A DNA stretch of 64,000 bases from Dictyobacter arantiisoli. GTDB lineage: Bacteria; Chloroflexota; Ktedonobacteria; Ktedonobacterales; Ktedonobacteraceae. Below the pieces are notes generated by a model that worked only from the letters and a program-made list of their open reading frames with translations, was not told where the DNA came from and ran no database searches. Of this stretch, positions 9,601 through 16,128 are shown piece after piece. Position 1 is the first letter of the stretch. Every line of letters begins with the position of its first letter. The DNA lies in NCBI RefSeq assembly GCF_008326305.1, contig NZ_BIXY01000022.1, positions 19,015-83,014 on the forward strand, given 5' to 3'. The position numbers and the translations under genes are program-made.

Positions 9601-11373
9601 CCAACAAGCAAACCCCGACCGCTGGTGCAAAACAGTGAAGGTAAAAATTATCGTTGCACTATAGAATCTTCGCTGGCAAATAACTTAAAACAAATGAGTC
9701 AGGAAACCAATGTAACGACATTTATGACGTTTCTAACGGCGTTTTCTATGCTTCTTGGCTACTACAGTAAGCAAGAAGATATCGTCATTGGAACAGACGT
9801 AGCGAATCGGTCGCATCAAAAAACAGAAGCGTTGATTGGTTTCTTTGTCAATCAACTCGTATTGCGCATTAATCTATCAGACGACCTACCGTTCCAGCAA
9901 TTACTCCAACGTGTCAGTGCAACCACACTTGATGCATATACACACCAGGACATGCCTTTCGATAGCCTTGTCCAGATCCTTAATCCGCAACGCAGCAATA
10001 GCTATCTGCCTCTGTTCCAGGTAAAGATACTCTTTATAGATGCTCAAAAGCAACAGTTTGCGCTGCCCGATCTCAACATTCAGCCAGTAGACATTGAGAA
10101 TACAACATCAAAATTGGATATCACCCTCTTCCTCGTAGATAACGGACAAGAGATTACAGCGACATGGCAATATCAGCCAGACCTCTTCAGCGAGGAGATG
10201 ATTGCGAATATGGCTCAACACTACCAGACATTGCTCAGCAATATTGTTGCCTATCCACACGAACGACTGAGTAAATTGCAGCGTATCACAGAAACCGCAA
10301 GGAGAAAACAAACGATGAAATCTCAGAAGAATCAACCGGCAAACAGCCGTATCAAAGCCCTGAAAAGTATCACCCCAAAGTTGGTTTCGTATTCGCAAGA
10401 GGAGTTCGTCAGGATTGGGTCCCTCTCTCCCGATTCTTCCTTTCCTTTGGTTGTACAACCCAACAAGGAGGATATTCAGCTCGTCCAATGGGCGCACAGC
10501 AATCGAGAATATCTGGAAAAAGAGTTGCTGCAACACGGCGCAATACTCTTCCGTGGCTTTAATATCGATACGCCTCCTGTATTTGAAGACTTTGCGCTGG
10601 TATTTACCGATACATTGTTCAATGAGAACGGCGAACATCCACGCGTTTCGGTGAGCGGAAATGTCTATACCCCTGTCTTTTTTCCGCCGGAGGAACATTT
10701 ATTATGGCATAACGAAAATTCTTTCAATCAGCACGGCCCTATGAAGATCTGGTTTGCCTGTGCCAGGCCGGCTGATCAAGGTGGTGAAACTCCCATTGTA
10801 GATAGCCGCAAAGTGTTTGAGCGCCTCGATCCAAAAATCCGGGAACGCTTCCTACAAAAAAACATTATGTATGTGCGCAATTATAGCGACGAACTGGGAT
10901 TGAATTGGCAGGAAGTCTTTCGAACAACAGATAGAGCAGAGGTAGAAGCGAAATGCCGCGCAGAGGCCCTGGAGTTTGAGTGGAAGGATAAAGATCACTT
11001 CAAAACTCTCTGTGTCCGCCCGGCAGTCGTACGACATCCCAAAACGGGAGAGTTTAGCTGGTTCAATCAAGCACAACACTGGCATCCGGCTTGCCTTAAT
11101 CCACAGACGCGTTCTGCTTTGCAGTCGCTATTTAAGAAAGAGAATTTCCCTCGCAACTGCTACTACGGTGATGGGACACCTATTGAAGATAGTGTCATGG
11201 AAGAGATCTGTCACGTCTATCAGGAACTGGAAGTGAGTTTTCCCTGGCAGCGAGGCGATGTAATTATGCTTGACAATATTCTCGTCGCGCATGCTCGCAA
11301 ACCATTTCAGGGAGAGCGAAAAATACTTGTGGCGATGGGCGAGATGGTTGATTATACGAAATTCCAAGCATAG
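1..11373 (+). CDS. NRPS, (interface)-A-T-C-A-T-C-A-T-C with fused C-terminal aspartyl beta-hydroxylase; 5' partial
   Basis: Three-module synthetase running in from upstream. Residues 1-225 are only the second half of a condensation-like interface domain, since paralogues in this window carry about 220 more residues, so the ATG at base 1 is probably not the true start. Domain landmarks: A1 core motif YTSGSTG near 388; carrier Ser796; C2 HHIVSDG 988-994; A2 YTSGSTG 1467; carrier Ser1868; C3 HHIILDD from 2060; A3 YTSGSTG 2534; carrier Ser2934; C4 HHIVSDA from 3126; TauD/SyrP-like hydroxylase 3439-3790. Eye-read specificity codes: A1 DLTKVGHIGK, the classical Asp code; A2 DIWELTADDK and A3 DIWQITADDK, with acidic pocket residues that suggest a cationic side chain such as diaminobutyrate (unverified). 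C4 has no A domain after it, so it must act on the next polypeptide. No epimerisation domain is present. Confidence 0.95.
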   Translation: MHTPFHPQKMTIAPSYPLPSVANLEQQGIVPATFLLACWQILLWRVTGEADIPLGVAFDGRNYEELENTLGPYTRFVPVLADLREDTTFEQLLKQLQSTIDLSSEAQIYFNWHNMPAYRDKPLTSHFFPLSFEFEQWPKIVAEDVHFLFRESFGGSERFVLRLVVQQVENTLQCELQYDATYIQPEQARHMLNALYTLLRFAPTQQQRPISRLPIIERSEQERLLAIFRGPQQDYPAQTLPQLFEEQAEKYAGQIAVISGDQQLTYEQLHTRANRLAHWLRQHGVGPDILVCLYLERSMDGLVSLLAVLKAGGAYVPLDPDSPLDRLAFQLEDTQAPIILTQEHLLPRLPTFTGQIFCLDRDEALLANKPTTNPPAITQANHLAYVMYTSGSTGMPKGVLIRQSSVLNYIYDMCKRIAPQSGLHFATVSTLAADLGNTSIFSSLASGGCLHILSYETLTSGETFADYIQQHPVDVLKIVPSHLQALLASSNKREILPRRYLVLGGETLTHSLLHTIQQRGARCAIINHYGPTETTIGALVNELGILPSQESNAAPLSHDEMSNVPIGYPISNVQICIVDQYQQIVPVGVTGELLISGDGLSAGYLHQEELTQARFLPHPFFKESHQYVYKTNDLARYTADGLIEFIGRADRQVKLRGYRIELGEIETNLRRHPRILEAVAVLREEASADKRIIAYVVNDQLATPSPLELRKFLQKALPEYMIPTLIMPLPALPLTANGKINYRALPLPEQGISNTRSPYVAPRNPIEEVLIAIWQDVLQIPNPGIHDDFFAAGGHSLLVTQLISRVQTTLQVNLPITSVFEAPTVARLATLVGSALRGNQAQAVLPLTAISRDQDLPLSFSQQRLWFLHRLDPDSPAYNVPFALHMKGDLSIEALEYSLGEVVRRHEILRTTFVTQNELTLQRIHPWSEYSLEQKELYATTRQKREEEILRQRQEEARRPFDLTQGPLFRATLLHLDEKDYVLLLTMHHIVSDGWSNSILFREIQTFYTAYREKEPAQLTDIPVQYADYAFWQHQYLQGDILNTQLSYWTQQLAGISPLDLPTDYPRPGVQGFRGTELNYQIAHALVADLKQLGQNEGTTLFMTLLAAFQVLLAHYSGQDDIAVGTPTANRHHAGIENLIGPFINTLVLRTNLAGNPTFLEVLQRVRSVSLEAYAHQDLPFEKIVEAIQPERDLSRTPLFQVMFGLQNLPMPDVSLDGLALTPYQGENSTSKFDLSLTTVENEQGLLCIVEYSTDLFKKETVQRMMQGWHTLLQALVNAPQRHIAELPAVGPDEQARLQIYNQGPQLTIPEPYSTHRCFEEQVQLTPEAIALHCGEDQLSYQELNRCANRLAHQLQDQGVGPETLVALLAEREIHFLIAVLAIFKAGGVYLPLDPLHPAGRIQQTLHNSGCEFLLTTHAFTTMVEQIAVEPQLPVHVSYIEDLLKQAQSEENLPVPAIPHHLAYIIYTSGSTGLPKGAMIEHAGMLNHLYAKITDLQLTAQDTIAQTASQCFDISVWQFLAALLVGGRVTIFPDSIAHDPAQMLLALKRHAITIYEVVPSVLKFLLDTLQESPYSAQPLPTLRNLLVTGEALPPALYHRWLTFQSSTPMINAYGPTECSDDVTHHIMTRPTAEMASSVSIGRPVINTQIYVLDRLCYPVPLGAYGEIYVGGIGVGRGYFNNPHGTAEVFLPDPFSAREGARLYKTGDRARYLADGTIEFVGRIDYQVKIRGFRIELGEIETQLRYYPEVKDVVVMVRGDNPEDRYLVAYLVTNMVIDKSDLHAFLKEKLPNYMIPTTFLLLDKLPLTTNGKVDLHALPTPDINQSGTGISYLAPRTSLEKTLAHIWEQILGREQISITDNFFEHGGHSLLATRVIAQASEAFQCELPLRTIFEAPTIMSFAHYIENIQRNRTARLLPALQPVARPASIPLSFAQQRLWFLDQLERGTSAYNVPAALRLSGPFSIQAFTGSIQQIVQRHESLRTIFTAPQGTPIQVITPFTPIQVPLLDLRTLPSTMQEEQVQLLAQQEARSSFDLACGPLLRIHLIRLKEEEHILLLNMHHIILDDWSIDVLGGELTTLYQMAVRGETSTLPALPIQYADYTLWQRAWLKGDILQEQLDYWLHQLADAPTTLNFPLDRPRPAQQSYAGAHESLMLPLMLHRKLEQLSQQEGATLFMTLLASFQVLLMRYSGQTDIIVGTSVANRTQQNLENLIGFFVNTLAMRIDLSQNPSFRQVMAQIREVALQAYAHQDLTFEQLITQLPIERNLSYHPLFQVAFEFQHAPFSTLELADVSWSPLEFARTTAKFDLELTLAEEEQGLLCMMVYNTDLFDADTIRRVLGHFQTLLEGIVSDPDQRVSALPLLNTDERDLLLLHWNQTQRELPQPLLFTQLFEQNVACIPDRIAVCDQQGQLTYAALWQRVQQLASILQHMGVRPEALVGIYLERSTDFLVSVLAIWQCAAAYVPLDPAYPAERLQFILDHAQAPLLITSMALAESLPQEHTKTLYMEQLPELAGAEPGPGFPLHSQQLAYVIYTSGSTGVPKGVMVTHEGMLNHLWAKVATLELGESDVVAQTASQSFDISVWQFLAVLLQRGQVQILPDTISHDPFQLLRAIRERAVSILQVVPSLLRALLDEPGSSPYLQAELRWVIVTGEAMPIDLCQRWWGQHASIKLLNAYGPTECSDDVTHALLALQEEKEPNWRVPIGSAIANTQLYILDVHLQPVPIGVPGELYIGGIPVARGYWHRPEITAARFLPDPFSSQAGSRLYQTGDLVRYLPNGTLEYLGRLDQQVKLRGYRIELEEIQAILHQHPDVQDAVVIVREDIANDKRLVAYYVAQADIDFSLTELRAHVSKQLPEYMVPSAFVQMPVLPLTPNGKLDLKALPEPDLPQDPAHAFALPLTPIETTLVTIMTEVLGIEHISRSDNFFALGGHSLLATRVVAQAREAFQVELPLRTLFELPTIAALSQHIASLRQSGTSRLLPEILPAERPENIPLSFAQQRLWFLDQLEPESSVYNISNALHLSGPLVVQTLANSIQQIVQRHENLRTTFVSRQGIPTQVITPVSLLHLPVFDLQGLQTTTQEKMIQQLAQQEAAFHFNLTVGPLLHIRLLRLAQEEHVLLFNIHHIVSDAWSENVLINELTILYRAALTGERASLPGLPIQYADYALWQQKWLQGDIFTHLTEYWKQQLANIPPLLPLPTSKPRPLVQNSEGKNYRCTIESSLANNLKQMSQETNVTTFMTFLTAFSMLLGYYSKQEDIVIGTDVANRSHQKTEALIGFFVNQLVLRINLSDDLPFQQLLQRVSATTLDAYTHQDMPFDSLVQILNPQRSNSYLPLFQVKILFIDAQKQQFALPDLNIQPVDIENTTSKLDITLFLVDNGQEITATWQYQPDLFSEEMIANMAQHYQTLLSNIVAYPHERLSKLQRITETARRKQTMKSQKNQPANSRIKALKSITPKLVSYSQEEFVRIGSLSPDSSFPLVVQPNKEDIQLVQWAHSNREYLEKELLQHGAILFRGFNIDTPPVFEDFALVFTDTLFNENGEHPRVSVSGNVYTPVFFPPEEHLLWHNENSFNQHGPMKIWFACARPADQGGETPIVDSRKVFERLDPKIRERFLQKNIMYVRNYSDELGLNWQEVFRTTDRAEVEAKCRAEALEFEWKDKDHFKTLCVRPAVVRHPKTGEFSWFNQAQHWHPACLNPQTRSALQSLFKKENFPRNCYYGDGTPIEDSVMEEICHVYQELEVSFPWQRGDVIMLDNILVAHARKPFQGERKILVAMGEMVDYTKFQA
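10299..10317 (+). promoter_or_regulatory. Internal ribosome binding site and ATG ahead of the fused hydroxylase
   Basis: AAGGAG at 10299-10304 sits 10 bases before an in-frame ATG at 10315, inside the NRPS reading frame and exactly where homology to the stand-alone hydroxylase begins. Translation from here would give a free 352-residue hydroxylase, almost the same length as the 350-residue stand-alone protein. Seen: the site and its spacing. Inferred: that it is used. Confidence 0.45.
10315..11370 (+). other. Fused Fe(II)/2-oxoglutarate aspartyl beta-hydroxylase domain (SyrP/TauD type)
   Basis: Residues 3439-3790 of the first NRPS. The iron-binding set is H3570 and E3572 (HNE motif, the H-x-E form of the clavaminate synthase-like branch) plus distal H3764 in VAHAR. 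Arg3773 is the likely 2-oxoglutarate anchor. Shared landmarks with the stand-alone enzyme are ILFRGF, DQGGETP, YVRNY and YYGDGTPIE. Siderophore aspartyl beta-hydroxylases are known in two formats, fused at an NRPS C-terminus and stand-alone, with opposite stereochemical outcome. This is the fused format. Its substrate is most likely Asp (or Asn) held on a carrier domain next to an interface domain. Confidence 0.85.
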
Positions 11374-11400
11374 GATCGATAGAAGTACCGTAAAGTAATG

Positions 11401-11412
11401 AGGAGTATCATG
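11401..11412 (+). promoter_or_regulatory. Ribosome binding site deciding the start of the second NRPS
   Basis: AGGAG at 11401-11405, then TATC, then ATG at 11410. The spacing is short, but the in-frame ATG at 11398 overlaps the Shine-Dalgarno region and has no good site before it, so 11410 is preferred. Confidence 0.55.
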
Positions 11413-12750
11413 CCCAGTCAGCTTCAAGGTTATCAGTTATCTCCACAGCAGAGGCGTCTGTTCCTCCTGCAGGATTTCGATAGACAAAACAGTGCTCAAT
11501 GTATTGTACAGCTCGATGGCATGCTCAACGAGTCTATGCTGGAACGGGCGACCCGACTTGTCATTGAGCGCCATGATATTTTACGTACAAACTACAAACG
11601 TATACCGGGCATGAAACTTCCGGTTCAAGTTGTCTCCGAATACCTGGTACCGGTCTGGAATAGGCTTGATGTCGGTCATCAGGACGCAGCTGAACAGGTT
11701 AGTACCATCTCACGGGTCGCGCAACAAGAGAGAGAAGCGCCTTTTGACCTTGAACATGCTAGTCCTGTAAAGCTTACACTGTGTACGTTGGCCCCGCTCG
11801 TTCATCAGCTTATTATTACACTGGCAGCTCCGTGTATTGATAGTTGCTCGTTTGATAACTTGATAAAGGAGATTGCCCGCTTCTATGACGACGACAAGGT
11901 CGATGATGAGCAAGATGAGTTAATTCAATATGTTCAATTCTCTGAATGGCAGTATACCCTTCAGGAAGAGGAGCAGGCTAACGCTGGCAAGTTGTTCTGG
12001 CAGCAGCAATATATGCATGCCGAGGATATACAACTATCAGATAGTGTGCACCACGACGAATCTACGCTCAATCGCTATGGCTCATTCGCTCAGGTACTTC
12101 CTCCTGAAATACAAGCAAACATAGAGCAACTGGCCCAGACACAAAATATAGAAGAGATGACGATTTTGCTGGCTTGCTGGCAAATGCTCTTCTGGCGTTT
12201 AACACAGACCAATACTATTCTGGTTGGCACTGTTTTCGATGGGCGCAAGTACGACGACTTAGCTGCAGGCATCGGCCTCTATGCCAAATATTTACCTCTC
12301 TATTCCTACTTTCACCAGCAGAGTCGCTTTCTGGAGATCCTCGCTGAACTCAATAATCAGCTTGAGGAGGCAAATGAACTACAGGAATTTATCATCGGTG
12401 ATGCGGCGAACGACAGCAACGGAGCCAGCCAGGATTTCTTTCTCGGCTTTGAAGAGAGAAGGCATGAGTTACCCACCGAATGCAAGGATATAACATTTAC
12501 TGTCCTTAAACATTTTGTGTATTCAGAGCCATGTTCAATCAAACTGACTTGCGCTCACTATCATGAGCAGGCGCTGACCCTGGAAATCCACTACAACCGA
12601 AATCAGTTCAGTAAAGACTATATTCAGCGTACTCTCGAACGCTTCCTGGCGCTTCTGCAAGCTGCACTCGCTGACCCACAACAGTTGGTAAGCCACTTCT
12701 GTATAGTCGGCGCGAGTGAACGAGATTACGTACTCCACACCTTTAATGAG
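11410..12750 (+). other. Interface domain, third subtype
   Basis: C-domain-like region with LSPQQRRLF and RHDILRTNY at the start. The catalytic His pair is replaced by Ala-Ala (139-140). It differs from the other two interface subtypes in having neither the WWD motif nor the YFNW motif. It immediately precedes an Asn-like A domain. Confidence 0.75.
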
Positions 12751-15700
12751 ACGGCGGCTGACTATCCAGCGCAGCGGTGCCTCCACCAGATCTTTGAAGA
12801 GCAGGTGGTATGCACTCCTGACAATATTGCGGTACAGTTTCACGATCAAACTATAACCTATCAGGATTTGAATGTGCAGGCCAATCGCATCGCTCATTAT
12901 CTCCAAAAGCGCGGCGTGGGTCCTGATGTACCAGTAGCCATTTTTCTCGAACATGGTCTCGACCTCGTACCCGCTCTACTCGGCATCCTGAAGGCGGGCG
13001 GCGTTTATGTCCCGCTCGATCCAGGACTTCCTCATGAGCGACTGATCGCACTGCTCCAACAAATACAACCATCCGTGGTGCTAACCCAACACTCCTTGAT
13101 AGAGCGGGTACCTGAGTACGAAACAGCTTGCGTCTGCCTGGATACCCGGCGGGAGATGTTCTCTCAGGAAAGCAGCAAAAATCCAATCAACAGCGCTGGC
13201 CCACTAAATCTGGCGTATATCATCTTTACCTCCGGTTCAACCGGCTCCCCTAAAGGAGTAATGATTCAGCATCAAGGACTATCCAACTACCTCAACTGGT
13301 GTATCAAGACGTATCCCCTCACTGAGGGGACAGGTACGCTGGTCCATTCATCCATAGGCTTCGATCTTACAATCACAGGACTGTTTACATCGTTGCTCAT
13401 TGGACAAAAGGTACAACTACTGCCCGACGATGAAAAAATAGATGCGCTATGCAAAGCACTTGGCGCTGGAGAAAACTATAGCCTGATTAAGCTGACTCCG
13501 GCTCATCTTGCAGTGTTGAATAAATTGCTTCCACAAGATGTACTGGCATCCAGTACCAGATCACTCGTCATCGGAGGTGAGGCATTATATCGTAAGACGC
13601 TGCACCCCTGGAGAACAGATGCCCCGGCAACCCTCCTGTTCAATGAGTATGGACCGACTGAGACGGTTGTTGGATGCAGTATCTACAATGCTTCCATACA
13701 GACAACTCCACAGGAGAATGTGCCGATAGGACGACCAATTGACAATACGCAGCTCTATGTCCTTGATGAGCAGATGCAACCTGTTCCTATGGGAATATCA
13801 GGCGAACTCTATATCGCAGGTGCCGGTCTGGCACGGGGCTATTTCAATAGCCCGGATCTCACTGCCGCATGCTTTGTCCCGCATCCGTTCTCGCAGGAAC
13901 CAGGTGCTCGCATGTATAAAACTGGCGATCTGGTACGCATGAATGCTGATAAAAACCTGGAATTTATTGGTCGCGTCGATAGCCAGATCAAACTGCGTGG
14001 CTTCCGTATCGAGTTAAGCGAGATTGAAGCAGTCCTGAATCAACATCCTCAGGTGAAGCAATGTGTGGCCCTCTTGCATGGAACAGAGATGCTGGAGAAA
14101 CACATCGTCGCCTTTGTGGTGCCCCAATCTCAGGACGAACAGAGATCTCCACTCGCTCGTCAGGCCGAGCTACGCAACTATCTGAAAGAACAGCTCCCCC
14201 TCTATATGATCCCGGCCCATTTTGTCTACCTTGAAACGCTACCGCTAACTGCCAATGGAAAGATACATCGGGAGAGCCTGCTTGCCCTTAACTGGGAAAA
14301 AGGAGCACACGTCCAAAAGCAAGAAACAGAGCGTATGCTGAGTCCAGTAGAAGAATTGCTTCTACAATGCTGGAAACAGGTCTTATCCAGAGAACAAATG
14401 GAAGTGCATGAGAATTTCTTTGATGCGGGAGGGCACTCACTGCTCGCAACGCAACTTGTTGCACGCATTCAACAAATGGTGGGCATTGAAGTCCCTCTAC
14501 GGGCACTCTTCGATGCACCAACCGTCGCAAAATTTGCACAGTGGCTCACGCTGCAGCTTCAACAGCAACAGGGATTCTCGATGCCCGCCATCGTGCCAGC
14601 GCCACGTAATCAGGAGCTGCCCACCTCTTTTGCACAGCAACGATTGTGGTTCCAGGACCAGTTAGATCCTGACAATGCCGCTTACAGTATTCCCGCAGCC
14701 GTGCGCTTATGCGGCCAACTTGATCGCGTTGCGCTGGATCAGGCACTCGCCAGAGTGATCAAACGGCATGATATTTTACGCACGACCTTCCCGGCACGGC
14801 GGGGTGAGCCGGTGTTACAGCTCACCGCAGAGCCCACAACCCACCTGATTGTCCTCGATCTAACTTACCTGGCACAGGAGGAACGTGAGCAAGTGGCCCA
14901 CATGCTCATACAGCAAGAAGCCGAGCAGGCATTCAGTCTGACACGCGGACCACTGCTGCGTTGCTACTTGCTCCAATTGGTTGCACATGAGGAGCAAATA
15001 TTATTGCTCTCGATGCATCATATTATCTCGGATGGTTGGTCTATGAACATCCTGGTACAAGAAGTGACCAGCATCTATACGTCATTGGTGCAAGGAGAAG
15101 GAGCGCATCTCCCCGCATTGTCAATCCAGTATGCGGACTATGCCCTCTGGCAACGTTCCTGGCTACAAGGCGATGTTTTGCAGCAACAACTGGACTACTG
15201 GAAAAAGCAGCTCGCTGGTTTGCGTCCTTTAGCCTTACCCACCGACTATCCCAGACCGCCGCTTCGAACCTTCCAGGCCGAACTCCAGCGTCTACAGGTA
15301 CCTGATGAGCTGAGTCAGAAAGTAGTGGCATTATCCCAGCAGGAAGGGGTAACCCTCTTCATGATCCTGCTTGCCATGTTCAAAATTCTGCTTCACTACT
15401 ATACAGGCCAGGATGATCTCGTCGTGGGAACAAACATAGCCAACCGTAATCGAGCTGAAACAGAAGGCGTGATCGGATTCTTTGTGAACCAGCTCGTTTT
15501 GCGCACTCACCTATCCAGCGATCAAAGTTTCCGTACTATTTTGCGCAAGGTCAAAGAGACAGCTCTCGATGCATATGTACATCAGGATCTTCCTTTTGAC
15601 CTCTTACTCAAAGAGCTCAATCCAGCACGAGATCTCAGCCGTACACCTTTATTCCAGGTCAAATTTGAACTGGAGCACATCTCTATCCAGGAAAACACAC

Positions 15701-16041
15701 TCCCGAATATAAAGATCGAGCCAGTTGAACTCGAACAAAGATTTACAAAGTTCGATCTCTTCCTGAATATGGTAGAGCATGATGGCAACCTTTTTGGATC
15801 ACTCGAATATAGAACCGATCTCTTCCGAGCAGAGACGATCATACGACTTTTACATCTTCTAGAAGCCATTATCAATCAGGTAGCGACACAACCAGATATC
15901 CTCTTGCAAGAAATAGAAGCAGGTCTTGCAGAAGTAGATGGAGACAATCGACGTGGACAAGAGAAGGAGCGCAAGCAGAGAAACGCCCAAAAACTTGGTC
16001 AAGCACGGCGTAGAACAAAGCAACAGATAGAATCAGACTAA
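11410..16041 (+). CDS. NRPS, interface-A-T-C, Asn-like single module
   Basis: A 1543-residue single-module synthetase. Residues 1-440 are an interface domain in which HHxxxDG reads AAPCIDS (139-145), so both His are lost. The A domain starts near 452, with FTSGSTG at 606 and A10 Lys near 951. Its eye-read code DLTKVGEVGK is closest to Asn (usual DLTKLGEVGK). Carrier Ser is 1010. The C domain has an intact HHIISDG at 1203-1209. A basic tail of about 45 residues contains QKLGQARRRTKQ, which recurs as QKLGHSRRKTKQ at the end of the protein at 38586. Because the terminal C has no A domain after it, it should join this residue to the one loaded by the protein at 17335. The stand-alone hydroxylase gene lies directly downstream, so hydroxy-Asn or hydroxy-Asp here is plausible. 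Confidence 0.95.
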   Translation: MPSQLQGYQLSPQQRRLFLLQDFDRQNSAQCIVQLDGMLNESMLERATRLVIERHDILRTNYKRIPGMKLPVQVVSEYLVPVWNRLDVGHQDAAEQVSTISRVAQQEREAPFDLEHASPVKLTLCTLAPLVHQLIITLAAPCIDSCSFDNLIKEIARFYDDDKVDDEQDELIQYVQFSEWQYTLQEEEQANAGKLFWQQQYMHAEDIQLSDSVHHDESTLNRYGSFAQVLPPEIQANIEQLAQTQNIEEMTILLACWQMLFWRLTQTNTILVGTVFDGRKYDDLAAGIGLYAKYLPLYSYFHQQSRFLEILAELNNQLEEANELQEFIIGDAANDSNGASQDFFLGFEERRHELPTECKDITFTVLKHFVYSEPCSIKLTCAHYHEQALTLEIHYNRNQFSKDYIQRTLERFLALLQAALADPQQLVSHFCIVGASERDYVLHTFNETAADYPAQRCLHQIFEEQVVCTPDNIAVQFHDQTITYQDLNVQANRIAHYLQKRGVGPDVPVAIFLEHGLDLVPALLGILKAGGVYVPLDPGLPHERLIALLQQIQPSVVLTQHSLIERVPEYETACVCLDTRREMFSQESSKNPINSAGPLNLAYIIFTSGSTGSPKGVMIQHQGLSNYLNWCIKTYPLTEGTGTLVHSSIGFDLTITGLFTSLLIGQKVQLLPDDEKIDALCKALGAGENYSLIKLTPAHLAVLNKLLPQDVLASSTRSLVIGGEALYRKTLHPWRTDAPATLLFNEYGPTETVVGCSIYNASIQTTPQENVPIGRPIDNTQLYVLDEQMQPVPMGISGELYIAGAGLARGYFNSPDLTAACFVPHPFSQEPGARMYKTGDLVRMNADKNLEFIGRVDSQIKLRGFRIELSEIEAVLNQHPQVKQCVALLHGTEMLEKHIVAFVVPQSQDEQRSPLARQAELRNYLKEQLPLYMIPAHFVYLETLPLTANGKIHRESLLALNWEKGAHVQKQETERMLSPVEELLLQCWKQVLSREQMEVHENFFDAGGHSLLATQLVARIQQMVGIEVPLRALFDAPTVAKFAQWLTLQLQQQQGFSMPAIVPAPRNQELPTSFAQQRLWFQDQLDPDNAAYSIPAAVRLCGQLDRVALDQALARVIKRHDILRTTFPARRGEPVLQLTAEPTTHLIVLDLTYLAQEEREQVAHMLIQQEAEQAFSLTRGPLLRCYLLQLVAHEEQILLLSMHHIISDGWSMNILVQEVTSIYTSLVQGEGAHLPALSIQYADYALWQRSWLQGDVLQQQLDYWKKQLAGLRPLALPTDYPRPPLRTFQAELQRLQVPDELSQKVVALSQQEGVTLFMILLAMFKILLHYYTGQDDLVVGTNIANRNRAETEGVIGFFVNQLVLRTHLSSDQSFRTILRKVKETALDAYVHQDLPFDLLLKELNPARDLSRTPLFQVKFELEHISIQENTLPNIKIEPVELEQRFTKFDLFLNMVEHDGNLFGSLEYRTDLFRAETIIRLLHLLEAIINQVATQPDILLQEIEAGLAEVDGDNRRGQEKERKQRNAQKLGQARRRTKQQIESD

Positions 16042-16113
16042 TCGGTGAGCATTACACAATGCAGACAGCATCACCAGCGACATTGGCTTTATTAGCACAA
16101 TTTTTACAATAAG

Positions 16114-16128
16114 AAAGGATGCCTTATG
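16114..16128 (+). promoter_or_regulatory. Ribosome binding site of the stand-alone hydroxylase
   Basis: AAAGGA at 16114-16119 lies 6 bases before the ATG at 16126. The 84-base gap before this gene shows no terminator-like hairpin with a T run, so co-transcription with the preceding NRPS is likely. Confidence 0.6.

Noticed and set aside
10108..10698. 196-codon open frame on the minus strand
   Set aside because: It is antisense to the last C domain and hydroxylase of the first NRPS, with no domain evidence.
16059..16112. 17-codon frame between the second NRPS and the hydroxylase
   Set aside because: The Shine-Dalgarno match is weak, there is no known family, and the frame is too short to support without conservation.
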